DNA of 64,000 nucleotides from Cladocopium goreaui (GCA_947184155.2 CAMXCT020002668.1:1182714-1246713); one strand, 5' to 3'. Positions 32,385-43,396 are shown, counted from the first letter of the stretch. Program-made: numbers and translations. The notes: generated by a model from the letters alone, not told the origin.

Positions 32385-33211
32385 GTGGGGAGTCAAGGAA
32401 AAATGGTGACTCAACCAACAAATCTTTGGGCATTTCATGGCATGTATAGCATTAGATGACTGATTAAAACGATTTATAGCCTTGTTTATTGGGGTGTTTG
32501 ATCAAAAAAATAAACACCTGGAAGTTTTGAGACCAAAAACAGTTGGAAATGAGGGGGTTCAGGTAGACTCAATGGGTATTTCATGGGGATGTCAATCTGA
32601 TACTTTGATATCAAGTCGTATAGATAAATGGCACAGCAACTGCAGGCTTGTTCCAGCAGAATTCTTCCCCAGTTGTGGCCATGATTTTCCTACATAGGAG
32701 GATTTTTCGGGAACAATTTTGATTGTGAGCAACTTGGATATTCTACTCAGTGGTTGATGATATTGGTGGGTTTGAAGAAATCTTTTATGTTGCATCCTAC
32801 ATGGCTAAAAGATCGTCACGAGCTATAAACAAAATCTACTAAACAGACGTGAATCTGATAAGAATCAGATCTTAAACAGCTAAAATTCATGGAATATATC
32901 AGGATGAGTGGCAGAAGTGGTTTCCTTTTGGAGGAACAAGAAATTGATTCTGCCAGTTACTATCAAAGATTGTTGAAGGCTGGATATGGCCAAATGTCTG
33001 GCCCCCCAAGGTCTTCACTGTGAAGATATTCCTTGACCCATAAAGGTACCTCCAATGGAAGTTTGCGGCTTGCAGGGACTTCATGACACCTATAGGAAGA
33101 CTCGACCAGAATGATATGTTTTTGTGGTTTATCACATTTAGACATTTGGGATATCCTTCATGAAGGGACCTAACCACATCGCGGTTGCACACCAGTTCCT
33201 CTGAATCCAAG

Positions 33212-33256
33212 GCTGCTCGAAATGACGTGTACCTGTTGCAGATTCTGCTGAACCAG
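33212..33256 (+). CDS. Ankyrin-like exon, gene C
   Basis: Acceptor AATCCAAG, phase 0, AARNDVYLLQILLNQ, ending at an AG|GC donor. Reading on gives AKPAAEDA and a TGA at 33281. A 177-codon minus-strand frame (33432-32899) overlaps, but the ankyrin pattern and cluster orientation favour plus. Confidence 0.52.
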
Positions 33257-33801
33257 GCGAAACCGGCTGCAGAGGATGCTTGAACTGAATCTATGTAAAG
33301 TCGGCAATTAACGTTGAAATTAAAAAAAGGTGCATGTTCCATTGCCACATTGATTAACATAGTTTTTTCTTTTAATACATAGGTGTGTTCAATCAAAAAC
33401 ATTTGGCAAAATTGAATCCCATGGGTGATCACTTGCCCTCCTGATCACTGGCCAATTTGAAATCTTTGACATACCCATTTTGGAGAAAACACATTAATGT
33501 TCATGTTCGTGTAAGTTGATGGTTGATAGATGTTGATATTAGCTCTGGGAATGGTGAGGGTTCAGAGGGCAAGTCACTTGAGTGCTTATTAGAGTTCGTC
33601 AGGTAGAGTGAACCAACAATAGCTGCTTGGTGAAGACTGCACTTGGCATGTGTGTCAAATGACATAGTTCTTCTGAAATTCACCTGTTACAATTTCCACT
33701 GACCAGTCCCAGTTCATTGGGGGAATTTTGAGAGAAGTCGTTACTTCATTGCTATCCGATCGTTTTACAGTTTCCTGTAGATTCCCGGGTAGAAAATCCA
33801 C

Positions 33802-33916
33802 TACCATCTGGTTATTTAACATAGCCATGGAAAATCCCTTACAAATGGAGGTTTTAATGGGAAAATCATCTATAAATGGGCCATTTTCAATAGTTATGTT
33901 AGTTTACCAGAGGGTA
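33802..33916. mobile_element. TIR-A element 12
   Basis: Tips TACCATCTGGTTATTTAAC and GTTTACCAGAGGGTA. Confidence 0.84.
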
Positions 33917-33972
33917 AGTAAACCAGTCCACAAAAAGCCCACAACACCAGTCCAACCAATCCAGTCGGACAG

Positions 33973-34038
33973 GGAGCAGACTTCGTGTGGTCCGGTGAAA
34001 ACGCTTTGGCTGCTGCGGGACGCTGCAAGAGTTGGGAG
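33973..34038 (+). CDS. Ankyrin-repeat exon, gene C
   Basis: Acceptor GTCGGACAG and donor GTGACG enclose 22 codons in phase 0, GADFVWSGENALAAAGRCKS then WE. GADFVWSGENALAAAGRCKSW follows the ankyrin turn-then-helix pattern. Confidence 0.68.
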
Positions 34039-34139
34039 GTGACGGGCCGGGTGGAGAGTTCTGGGGGGATTTGCGCTGAATCTGATTAAAATGACCCTAC
34101 GGTAGTCAAAGAAGACAATGGGAAATCTCTGATAGATAT

Positions 34140-34249
34140 TACCCTCTGGTAAACGTTTACATAACTATGGAAAATCACCATGTTTAATGGGAACATCACC
34201 TATTTCTATGGCCATTTTCAATAGCTTTTTGTATGTTTACCAGAGGGTA
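34140..34249. mobile_element. TIR-A element 13
   Basis: Tips TACCCTCTGGTAAACG and GTTTACCAGAGGGTA. Confidence 0.9.
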
Positions 34250-34415
34250 AGTTGAGGTTGTAATGAGAACATCATACATCAGCTATAAATGGGGGATGTT
34301 TCCACTGCCGTTTTTGATGACCGGAAGGTCATTTTTTTTGGGACCTTTGGGGGTTGGTCGCGTCGTTGTGGTAGCAATTTGCCCTGAATTTTGGTGATTT
34401 TTACTAAACACTATA

Positions 34416-34521
34416 TACCCTCTGGTAATTTAACGTAACTATGGAAAATCACCATTGAAATAGTGAAATTTCCCATGAAAAATGGTGATTTTCCATAGTT
34501 ACGTTAAATTACCAGAGGGTA
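34416..34521. mobile_element. TIR-A element 14, near-perfect foldback
   Basis: The two halves pair over almost the full length, including TAATTTAACGTAACTATGG and its complement, which suggests recent arrival. Confidence 0.92.
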
Positions 34522-34649
34522 AATGAAACCATCTCAACAATCCCATAGATGATGTCCTACCAACCGCTGCTTGGTTCATGACTTTGAACCATAGGTATAC
34601 GGTGGCAAATTTTGTATAGCGGAATCAGCCCCGTCTAGTCTGCGAAAAG

Positions 34650-34686
34650 GACATCAACGATATCCCCATCAACAGCTGGAACTTGC
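34650..34686 (+). CDS. Possible exon, gene C
   Basis: After a GCGAAAAG acceptor the frame reads DINDIPINSWNL and stays open as RCVIIS to about 34710. Donor GTTGTG is weak, so the end is uncertain. Confidence 0.35.
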
Positions 34687-34979
34687 GTTGTGTCATCATC
34701 TCCACAAGCGCCCCCCCGGTCAAAAAAAAGCGCTTATCAATTTTGTTGATTTGTATGAAAGAGCTTTCATTAATTAGTCCATAAAGATCAATACGTGCCA
34801 TTTATATATATATATATGGTTTGAAATGATTATTATATATAGCTTAATCCCCAAACTACTCAAACATATTCTCAGTCCATTTTTGTCATGTCGCACGTCC
34901 AACATATTCTGACTTAAGGTTTTTCACAGTGGCTTGAACTGCCCTAAGCATCTTTGGGCTTTCGCTGCGAGGGGTCGGG

Positions 34980-35105
34980 ATCTCGTTGGGAGGGGTCGGA
35001 CCCCTCGACCCTCTGAGCGAGGGGTCGGGGCCCTCGTTCAAATTGAAACGAGGGGTCGCGAGGGGTCACGAGGGGTCATGAGGGGTCGCGACGTCTCGAG
35101 GGTGC
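34980..35105. repeat. GAGGGGTC tandem repeats
   Basis: GC-rich degenerate array of GAGGGGTCGC and GAGGGGTCAC, conspicuous in AT-rich DNA. Confidence 0.85.
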
Positions 35106-35139
35106 TTGGAAGGTGGGTTTATAATGTTTTAGTGTGATA

Positions 35140-36590
35140 TAGTGTGCTTTACATATTTGTTGGTTGTAGTATGTTGTAGTCAATTTTGGTACGTTCCAGG
35201 TAGATTGAGACCACAGTCTCTAGATAGACCCAGTTGTTCAAACCCCTTCTTGATCCTGAATTCTTATGGCAAAATGCCCGCTCCATTGTGCAAATAACCC
35301 GGTTAGTTGGCTGGATGACCTGCAAACATCGAAGCTGTCCAACGGAAGTAGAGGGAAATTGGTTACTGTACATTTTTGGAACCTAGAGTTTCCAGCAGAA
35401 AGAAAAGAACATCTAAGATCATATAAGACCATATAAGACACATTTTTCAAATGCTCACATGGACATAGTCAGATCGAAGTTTTTCTGTGAGATTCATAGT
35501 TCGAGTGGAAAATGGGGAGTGCTTTGATGGAATCATGTCCATCTAGCGGGTAGAAATTAGCGGGCTTTGCTTGAAAGGCATTTGTTTGATGATGTTTTAT
35601 TGAGAATGCTTGACTGCAAAGCAAGTAACTTGTTTTTGCTGCATGGTTCAAGTTTCCAGGTATTTTTGAACACCAGACACATTTCAACCACCATATGGCC
35701 AGAACAAAAACATTGGTTTGAAAAGCAATATACATTCATTCAACAACATAATTATAAATTATAGTTATTAAATTGCTGTGCGTTATTTCCCTCGCGACTT
35801 CTGCCGTGTCACAAGTATCTTTATCACAATGCAAAATAATGCATTAATGATATTAAATGACATCATCCTGACAATGACAAAAAGTTGAACAGTTAGTTAA
35901 TTACAAAGCAATTGATATCCGAGTAATTAGTCGCTTAAACAAACCAGTATGTATCGATCAAAGCATAGCCCGTATTATAACATAAGGTTCAAGAATATGG
36001 TGGATATCAAAGCTGATAAAGGCTCTAGGAGTTGAGGCGTTTCTATAGTCCAAATTTTGGATAGGACATTTTGAAGATCAAACAATCAATGTCTCCGATT
36101 TCCTTTTTTCTTCCCCCAGGGCTGGCACGTGTCAAAGCAACGCTGGGCAGAACAGCCAAAGAATACTGAACCTTGCATAATCCAACTCTGGGAAGTTCGC
36201 GACAAACCAAGTTTTTACCAGTATAGATGCATGACTAAATTTCAATCCAATTCTGGCTGCATCCCATATGATATTTGTTTGATTGCATGTTTTTAGCGTG
36301 CGCAATGGCGCGAAACAAATCCACTCTAAAGTGCTGCAATTCGCATGGATAAGGAATACATGCAAGTTGCTTAGAAAAATGGAGGCTTCAAAAACTGCCA
36401 AGAAAAAAAAAATCGTTCTGTCTTCCATTTACCTTCCATCTTAAGCAGAAAAAATGAATTCCAGGACTTTGCAAAAAATCAGAGGAAACCCACAGTTTTT
36501 TTCCGAAATGAAACCCGTGCCTGTGTCATCAGAAAACATAGCACCTTTACAGATCTTTACAGTCAGGCACATGAGAAACAGCGGACATTC
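35140..36590. other. No supported gene
   Basis: No inverted-repeat element and no convincing exon. Open frames exist on both strands near 35240-35450 but without matching splice sites. Confidence 0.45.
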
Positions 36591-36599
36591 AGAGAAAAC

Positions 36600-36865
36600 A
36601 GAAAAACATTGGAAACATCGGAAAGCGCACCGCAAACATCCGAAATGCCATCAGAAGCATCGGAAACACATCGGAAAGGCATCGGAAAGACATCGGAAAG
36701 GCATCGGAAAGGAAATTGTGACCCCTCAAAATGCATTTGTTTTGACGTCCCGCAAGGACCCGGGCATCGGAAAGGCATCGGAAAGGCATCGAAAAACATC
36801 TGGAAACATTGGAAAGCATCGGGAAACATCGGAAAGCATCGGAAAGGAAAACATCGGAACCCCCC
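36600..36865. repeat. 10-11 bp minisatellite CATCGGAAAGG
   Basis: Degenerate tandem units of CATCGGAAAGG and CATCGGAAACA. Open frames on both strands here are a consequence of the array, except that flanking sequence may be coding. Confidence 0.85.
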
Positions 36866-36924
36866 TGGAAGAACCTGAACAAGGATGGAAACTCCCGCTC
36901 TCTTTCGGACTCGTTGATTTGCAG

Positions 36925-36944
36925 TACAAAGCAGCCGCACTGGA
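36925..36944 (+). CDS. Possible short ankyrin-like exon, gene C
   Basis: Acceptor GATTTGCAG opens YKAAALEFGDC. The pattern fits an ankyrin helix start, but the donor is unclear (GTTTGG after 36944), so this is tentative. Confidence 0.3.
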
Positions 36945-37476
36945 GTTTGGAGATTGCAGTTTTTTGTATTTTAATTCCTTGCTTGTTTGCTCAGCAGTCA
37001 AGGTTGATAGGATGCTCGTGACAAACTAGTCCACCAAAAGAAAATTGTACGTCATATGAGGCTGTCAATGATTTCACTCAGGTTGCCTGGATTCCAAAAT
37101 TAAATAGGGAGCAAATAAGTTGCAAGATTGTCTTTATTTGGAGGCCCTTCTTTAATTGGAAACACAAAGCCCGAATATATAATTATTATAACTATATATA
37201 TATATATATATGTGTGTATGCATGTTTAATAGGACAAACACCACTGAACCGACTTTTTGATGGAGTCTGTTGAAGTCGTATCAAGTTAGACTTGCCTAGA
37301 ACAGCCCAGCTACAATCATATTTCTTCTGTGTTACGTCTTTGAAACAAACGCTCCGTCAATAAAGCTTGAGAGCACACCTTTCAGTTTCGTGACCATTGC
37401 AGGCGCACACAAACTAGACTCCAGACTTTGCATTTTAACAAGCAATGTCCTTTTTCACATCGTTTTGGTTTGTCAG

Positions 37477-37513
37477 AACGGCGCCAATGCCAAGTTCAGG
37501 AAACTCCCTATGG
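37477..37513 (+). CDS. Short exon, gene C
   Basis: Acceptor GTTTGTCAG and donor GTTGCG enclose NGANAKFRKLPM plus one base. The exon at 38612 begins with two bases, so the junction keeps frame. NGANAKFRK fits an ankyrin turn. Confidence 0.5.
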
Positions 37514-37593
37514 GTTGCGTTTGACTTCCTTTGTAAAATGCCTCGCGTTTTGATTGCGCGGGGTTTTATTCAAAATAACTTGGCAATCAGCAT

Positions 37594-37628
37594 ACACACA
37601 CACACACACACGCACACACACACACACT
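37594..37628. repeat. (CA)n microsatellite
   Basis: About 17 CA dinucleotides with one CG. Confidence 0.95.
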
Positions 37629-38611
37629 CAAACGCACAAGGTGATATTTGTCCAAGCAAGTGAAAAACACATTCAGAAAATTGCGTACTGGGATACTTTT
37701 TGTGGATGGTTGGACACCAGCATCAATGCAGACACTTCCTTCTACCGAGTTCATTCAAGTGCACGTCAGGAATCAAATCAGTACTGCTAGCAGGTAATTA
37801 CATGCAGAATGCGTTTCTTCCTAGTCCTGTAGTGCATGATGCTGCCCGTCTGGACCACTGTCTGTGAGCATGTGTTTTTTACACATGTAGGCATAGGCAA
37901 TGCGAAGAATATTCCGCCCTCCTCACTATCAAAATTGATCAAGACTATTTGTTTGCAAACAATTATGATGCTGGCTTTTATCAGGGAGAAAAATTATGTC
38001 GAAGCATGTATTGAATTTCAATAAACTCTGGCGACGCCAATAGTATGCGCCATTAGAAACTGGTAGGAAACGGGTCACATTTCTTGTCCACAGCGTTGAG
38101 TTGAGATGAATCCGGAATGGTTTATTGTATTCAAGTACCCTGCATAGGGTAGAGGTTACGGCTTGTCCTAATTCTGAAATTCTCAAGTTCGGCTAGCAAC
38201 ACAGCGCTTCTGATGAAAGTATTATTTTTATTGTCATTGTGGTTGTAGTCCGACGAAACCAGGGTTGACGGGGAAATATGGGTTGGAAAGTGCAATCGCA
38301 TTAAAAGATTCTTGGGCCATCAAATTTGGGTACCTCATGGTACCTCGTGGACCCTCGCAAATGCCTGACCTTGGGATCCTTCTTTACGAGGTTCCAATCA
38401 AATTTGGATGCTTTGGGTGTATTGACTCCTGCAAGTGGTTGAACACTCCCCACGCAATTCTCGGTTCACACCCTAAAGTGCAGGGGCCTAAATTTGACTA
38501 GTGCCACCTATCCACCAGTTAAGACAAACCCATCCGATCATGTGTTGTATTTTATAATTTGTCCATAACAGTCTATAATCATACACGCTAACACCATATA
38601 TTCAAACGCAG

Positions 38612-38676
38612 CAAGCGTGGCTCTCATGTGGCTCTACGCCCTGGGGCGTTTGCAACCTCACTTGGATGTGGACCTG
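38612..38676 (+). CDS. Exon, gene C, helix
   Basis: Acceptor CAAACGCAG and donor GTAACC. After two bases it reads SVALMWLYALGRLQPHLDVD then L, and ends in phase 0. It joins in frame to the exon at 38984. Confidence 0.68.
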
Positions 38677-38874
38677 GTAACCTTCAACGGGTGCAACTGC
38701 GTATAGAAAAATGATTAGATTCATGAATGCACAAAGGATCACAAAGGTATACACAACTATATTGGTTGATTCGGTGAAACAGTTGTTAGTTATTACATAA
38801 TCATCAATCCCATTCATGAATATCAGTCAACAGAATCGTTTTTTTCCTGGATATAGCAAAATAATCCAAAATAC

Positions 38875-38975
38875 GGAGGTTTCCATAAATGGAATTTCCC
38901 CCAAGTACATCCTGAATCATTTTCACAGGATTTTCCATGAAATAAACCATCCATAGAATTTTGAGGTACCCCCAT
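38875..38975. mobile_element. TIR-E element 4
   Basis: Left end GGAGGTTTCCATAAATGG, interior GGATTTTCCATGAAATAAAC, right end GAGGTACCCCCAT. It stops about 8 bases before the exon at 38984. Confidence 0.65.
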
Positions 38976-38983
38976 TGATGCAG

Positions 38984-39066
38984 GCGCTTCACTTCATGGT
39001 GCTGGCGCAAGTGACGTTGGAGACCTGGGCGGCGTCTCCTGACGGAGTGGGGTTTCGCCATGAAAT
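38984..39066 (+). CDS. Exon, gene C, helix
   Basis: Acceptor TTGATGCAG, phase 0. It reads ALHFMVLAQVTLETWAASPD, then GVGFRHEM. It continues the helix of the preceding exon. No clear donor, so the right edge is approximate. Confidence 0.65.
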
Positions 39067-39957
39067 GTCAGGGGGGATTCTTCGAAATTTGTGCCTTCAA
39101 AAACAATCGAATAACAATGAAACCAGGGAAATCCAAAATAATCCAACCAAACAACATGGTGATCACTTTTTCGATTAACCTTAAAGTTAATCGGCTGAAA
39201 CCACCAGCCGGAAAGTGCAAGGTAGTGTTTTTTTCAATTGCAATCACAAGGTTTACATATACATGATGTTTTTTGTATACTATGTTCAACAAGGAATATG
39301 AATTTATCAATCAACCATCTATGATTTGAATTAACACAAACAAACTAAATTTTGTTCAACAAGACTTGTCTCGTCAACGAACAAACAAAGCATGCGTGAA
39401 CGGACCGTTGGACCAGGTGATGCCCAAGAGGAGTACTGATCAAAGCTGGGTGGATCCGTGATGTCTATGATATGCAACCCATGGTGCTGGAAGATTTACC
39501 AACAAAACTGGGTATTTTTGTTTGTGTAAATGTTGGTAGAATCTTCCATGGAGCATTAAATAAGTATGGGTCCCAGTATGGGTCATAGATGGTCAATATG
39601 AGTTGTATGTTCTCAGGTTTTTTGGCACGGCACTTCCAGGTCTCCAACTCATTTCCGGGCCATGGTTGGCTGCGGGGTAAAGGTCTTCCCTGGAGATTGG
39701 AAATTTCCGCAACGGCAACGGATCAGATTCAATATTCTCATGGTTTGTTCCCTTAAAATCTCCACTTTGGTTTGTTGAATGCTACAGTTTTCCCAAATGG
39801 TTGCTGCTTGAATTCCCAGTGCTGTTGGTCGAAGTCACCAGATGTTGCTTTGTTGAATCCCATTAACCCTCATGCAGTGGAAGTCCCTGTTGATACTTCA
39901 AGGGCTTCAACCGCCATGTTTCACTCACCGGGTTGACCGCAACGGGAGTCCATGTTT

Positions 39958-40125
39958 CTGGTAAATTATAACGACCTCAATGTTCTCCCTCACTGGAAGA
40001 ATGGTTAGGATTCGGGGAATTACCCCAATATTTAGATTGCATAGTGAGTATCCCAAAATTTAGATTCCTTGCTTAGTAATAAAAAAACAGTTATTTCAGG
40101 TTAGTGAATTACTATAATTTACCCA
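39958..40125. mobile_element. TIR-B element 5 with internal insertion
   Basis: Ends CTGGTAAATTATAA and TATAATTTACCCAG, but the interior holds about 50 extra bases (40018-40090) repeating the AAATTTAGATT motif. Confidence 0.8.
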
Positions 40126-40301
40126 GATATATGGATTATATAATTGAATATGATTTAGATTTATTATGAATTATGATTTAGATATACGTATATATATATA
40201 TTATTGAATATATATATATATATATTTGGATATATTGTTGAATAATATTATTATATTATGATATCATAATATGTTTCTAAAAAAAATGGTGTTTCTCCAA
40301 G

Positions 40302-40401
40302 GCAAGTGGCTTTCCTGGGGGCCTTGGATGGAAACCACCTTCCATCCCTCCGCGTCCTGGAGAACGCTGGCTTCAACTTCCGTTCGGAGCCATGGCCTTG
40401 A
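40302..40401 (+). CDS. Ankyrin-repeat exon, gene C
   Basis: Acceptor TCTCCAAG. After one base it reads QVAFLGALDGNHLPSLRVLE, then NAGFNFRSEPWP, to a TGA at 40399-40401. AFLGALDGNHLPSLRVLENAGFNF is a near-complete ankyrin repeat. A GTTCGG donor after FNF is more likely than a true stop, since gene C continues. Confidence 0.68.
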
Positions 40402-40446
40402 GCCGCCGTGGCCTTGGTGTTGTTTTTTTTTTTTGAAGGGGGAACT

Positions 40447-40553
40447 TACCCTCTGGTTATGTCAAAATAGCGATTGAAAATGGCCATTTATAGTGAGTTT
40501 TCCCATTGAAAATGGTGATTTTCTATAGTTATGTAAACGTTTACCAGAGGGTA
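40447..40553. mobile_element. TIR-A element 15
   Basis: Tips TACCCTCTGGTTATG and GTTTACCAGAGGGTA. Confidence 0.9.
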
Positions 40554-40578
40554 ACCTATCAAAACATCATAAGGTACT

Positions 40579-40691
40579 TACCCTCTGGTAAACTAACAAA
40601 AAGCGATTGAAAATGGCCATTGAAATAGGTGAGTTTTCCCATGAAAAATGGTGGATCTTTCCATAGTTATGTAAACGTTTACCAGAGGGTA
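40579..40691. mobile_element. TIR-A element 16
   Basis: Tips TACCCTCTGGTAAAC and GTTTACCAGAGGGTA, with the pairing extended outward by GGTACT and AGTACC. Only 25 bases from the previous copy. Confidence 0.9.
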
Positions 40692-40698
40692 AGTACCA

Positions 40699-40767
40699 AC
40701 ATATAACCATAAAATGTACTTGTGGTATATCAGGTACCATAAACACATAACTATAAATGGTACATGA
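40699..40767. repeat. Repeat K, copy 1
   Basis: A segment with AACCATAAAATGTACTT, GGTATATCAGGTACCATAAA and ACTATAAATGGTACATGA recurs at 56248-56318. Both copies start within 8 bases of the right tip of another element. Confidence 0.85.
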
Positions 40768-41042
40768 TCTATGTATAGATATAATGGTACTATCATGACC
40801 CAAGTTTTTTCAATTTTGAGGATGATGAAGGATTACTAAGGTATACTCAGAAATATGAGGAGGAGTTTATTATATACTCTATTTCAATAGATCCGCAAAA
40901 ATGGATAAACATGATGGATTATGAAGGGGTCTCTCATTTTTAGAAACCAAGCATTTAGGGAAAGGACAAGTCCAGGTGTTCCTCCGTTAAGTTTCGAACG
41001 TGTCGGCATTTCTTGTGGTTTCTTTCCGATATGTTTCTACTT

Positions 41043-41132
41043 CCCATATGCTCCATGTATGGTATTTTTACCTACGTTTGGGTGATTTTTAGGGCAAATG
41101 TTGGTAAATATTCCATACATGGAGCATATGGG
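41043..41132. mobile_element. TIR-H element 3
   Basis: Ends CCCATATGCTCCATGTATGG and CCATACATGGAGCATATGGG. It stops 7 bases before the exon at 41140. Confidence 0.88.
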
Positions 41133-41139
41133 TATGTAG

Positions 41140-41240
41140 ATGTTGTGTTACTGAGAATGGACGCTGGCGCTGGCAATGGTCTTTTCCCCTATCAATTTAT
41201 GGATGACGCTCCGAACGGAAACGTGGTGATTGCTATGTCG
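41140..41240 (+). CDS. Exon, gene C
   Basis: Acceptor GGTATGTAG, two bases, then VVLLRMDAGAGNGLFPYQFM and DDAPNGNVVIAMS, donor GTTTGC, ending in phase 0. VVLLRMDAGAG resembles an ankyrin helix with turn. The next exon starts in phase 0. Confidence 0.62.
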
Positions 41241-41448
41241 GTTTGCCCAGTTCCAATGTATTATTATCATTTATTATCACTAATGTTGGTAAAACAATGC
41301 CATAAACAACCCATGACTGGGAATGGTTTATATATACCACCTACAAATTTATAGTGATGACTGGAAGATGGTGCGTTTATAGCATTGTTTGACCCACATG
41401 ATGTCTATTAAGCCATTTGGGTGTATACTGTATACCTCATCTTTTCAG

Positions 41449-41571
41449 ACACACCCGTGTTGTGCCAGAGAGGGTTGCCAGGAACGCTCCGACATTACCA
41501 TCGAGAATGCCAACGTCACCGATCCCTATGTGCAGCAATTTCTGGCGGATGCCCGTGCTCGGCGTTGCGTG
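41449..41571 (+). CDS. Exon, gene C, Cys-rich then helical
   Basis: Acceptor CTTTTCAG, phase 0. It reads THPCCAREGCQERSDITIEN, then ANVTDPYVQQFLADARARRC. The end is drawn at a GC donor (GTG|GCATTT). The frame continues open to about 41650. Confidence 0.65.
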
Positions 41572-41743
41572 GCATTTCTTACGGGGCTGTGTTTTTGCAA
41601 CTCAAGGCATGGCAAACCTACTGTGTATTTGTATGGAGGGATTTTGAAATAATATAACATAAATTAAAACAATATAATAGCGTTTTCGGACATCAATGCA
41701 AATGATCATTGTTGTTTTTCGAACCCCCCCAAGAAAAATATAG

Positions 41744-41933
41744 GCAGTGTTCACAACTGCGGTTGGCTGATGATGAGGGAATTACCAGCCAGTTTTTCGG
41801 GACGACTTGGCCACGTAGATTTACTTGGCCCTACCACAAGGCTGGTGCGTTTCTTCACCCATTTGTTCAACGTTTTGGGATACAATGTCACCATTTTCAT
41901 CTACGATCATATCAACAATATTTTTCATGCAAG
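41744..41933 (+). CDS. Long exon, gene C, ending at a TIR-F element
   Basis: Acceptor AAATATAG, two bases, then SVHNCGWLMMRELPASFSGR, LGHVDLLGPTTRLVRFFTHL and FNVLGYNVTIFIYDHINNIF. It ends two bases into a codon; the GT donor is the first GT of the TIR-F element that begins there. A second frame is also open, but this one has the better hydrophobic pattern. Confidence 0.62.
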
Positions 41934-42293
41934 GTGGTGTCCCCCCCAGTTGTGTTTGTTGGTTTATAAACCATAGTAACTACAATATATATATATATAT
42001 TGTATAATTTATGTAGTGTGGGTAAAACAAAAAGACACAATCCCCCAAATCATCATAACTTGGTGGTAAAATCCATTCTAAATGGGTGGTTTACTATTTT
42101 TTACTCACATTATATGTATAGATAGCTATATATAATTATTCATACATATAATAATGATGATAATAATAGTTAATGATAATAGCAATAATAATAATGAATA
42201 ATGATAGAACCCAAAACAATATATATATATATATACACATCTACAGTACCATAAACCCTAGTCAACTTTGCTAAGTGTGGGTACCATATTGTA
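41934..42293. mobile_element. TIR-F element 3, expanded
   Basis: Left GTGGTGTCCCCCCCAGTTG directly after an exon; right GTGTGGGTACCATATTGTAAG. The interior has grown by TA-rich tracts and simple AATAATGATAAT repeats (42120-42210). Confidence 0.6.
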
Positions 42294-42299
42294 AGAGTA

Positions 42300-42890
42300 T
42301 ATTGTATCAATACAACTGTCACATCCCTCGGTGCCCTCCACGGTTTTTATGTGTTGGTTCATAAATCCAAAGTCACTGATTAAGCAACACACAGCTAATC
42401 TACTTATAGTAGATATTATTATCCAATTACGAGTCTGCTCCAATACTAATGATAGTCAACCTACTGTTAGCCTGGATAATATGTTTTGACACTGTTTATT
42501 ACACTAATAAATATCATAAATGATGTGATTTGCCATAAACCTGGTTCTTGGAGTAATCAAACAAACTATATAACTATTATCATTAGTAGATATGATAACA
42601 TATATATATATATATTCATACATATTCTCCAAATACAAGTGTTATCCAACACTACTCATGCAGTTAACACCTGTTTTTTCCTAGATATTTTCATAGTCCA
42701 CCTGGACATGTTTTGCATTTCCACCGTCAGTTGCGAGGTAGTGCCCCAGTAACTCAGTAACTGTACATATATCTATCATGTAAAGCACAACCTTATTGGA
42801 GTTGTGTAGTCTCCAACTTAGCTCTCCCCCCAACAAAAGCTCTAAATCCCATGAAATCACACTGTTTCGTGCTGTTTTAAGTTCCCATCT
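42300..42890. other. No supported gene
   Basis: AT-rich DNA without recognised elements or convincing exons. Confidence 0.45.
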
Positions 42891-42892
42891 TC

Positions 42893-43045
42893 CTATGGTT
42901 TCACGTGGTTTTTCTAGGGTTTTCCCATGTTTTTTCTCATGTTTTCTATGGTTGTTCAGGGTTTTTCTAGGGTTTTATATTGTTTTTCTATGGTTTCTAA
43001 GTTTTTTTCTAGCGTTTTCTATTGTTTTTTTAAGGGTTTTCTAGG
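42893..43045. repeat. T-rich degenerate repeat (TTTTCTAGGG-like)
   Basis: Variants of GGTTTTTCTAGGG and GGTTTTTCTATGG, about a dozen units. The unit resembles but does not equal a telomeric TTTAGGG repeat. Confidence 0.7.
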
Positions 43046-43095
43046 GGAACCCCACCTTTTTTTGGGAGGTTTCACCAATTTTCCCCGGCGTCGAG

Positions 43096-43193
43096 GCCTG
43101 GAGAAGAACCTGTCGCAGGTGTCGCAGGTCCTGGTGAGCCACGCAGAAACGGCCTTCGCCGCGGCGCGGCGCGGCAGCCAACTCGTGGCGGAG
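43096..43193 (+). CDS. Exon, gene C, Ala-rich helix
   Basis: Acceptor GGCGTCGAG, two bases, then LEKNLSQVSQVLVSHAETAF, then AAARRGSQLVAE, ending in phase 0 at an AG|GC donor. GC content is far above the flanks. The long amphipathic helix continues in the next exon. Confidence 0.75.
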
Positions 43194-43256
43194 GCACAGT
43201 TTTTGTGGGGATGCTATGGGAATATGATATGATATATATATATATATAATTATATA

Positions 43257-43396
43257 TACCCCCTGGTTATTTAACATAGCCATGGAAAATCACCATTTTT
43301 TAAAGGTAAACCATCTATATACATTTATATGTATATATGGGTAGATCATCCCCAAATGACCTTATTTCAGGTTAGTGAAATATTATAATTTACCCA
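43257..43396. mobile_element. TIR-A fragment with a TIR-B right half fused
   Basis: The left half is a TIR-A element (TACCCCCTGGTTATTTAAC through AGGTAAACCATC). After a short TA stretch it switches to the right half of TIR-B (ATCATCCCCAAATGACC to ATAATTTACCCAG). Probably a nested insertion with deletion. Confidence 0.7.

Noticed and set aside
36454..37029. Open frames of up to 191 codons on the plus strand and 125 on the minus strand
   Set aside because: Most of their length is the CATCGGAAAGG minisatellite, open on both strands because the unit lacks stops.
37554..37663. Frames with Thr-His repeats
   Set aside because: Produced by the (CA)n microsatellite.
41709..41969. Alternative frame over the exon at 41744
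   Set aside because: Open and fairly long, but with a poorer hydrophobic pattern than the chosen frame.
42893..43045. Interstitial telomere repeat
   Set aside because: The unit is TTTTCTAGGG-like and irregular, not TTTAGGG.
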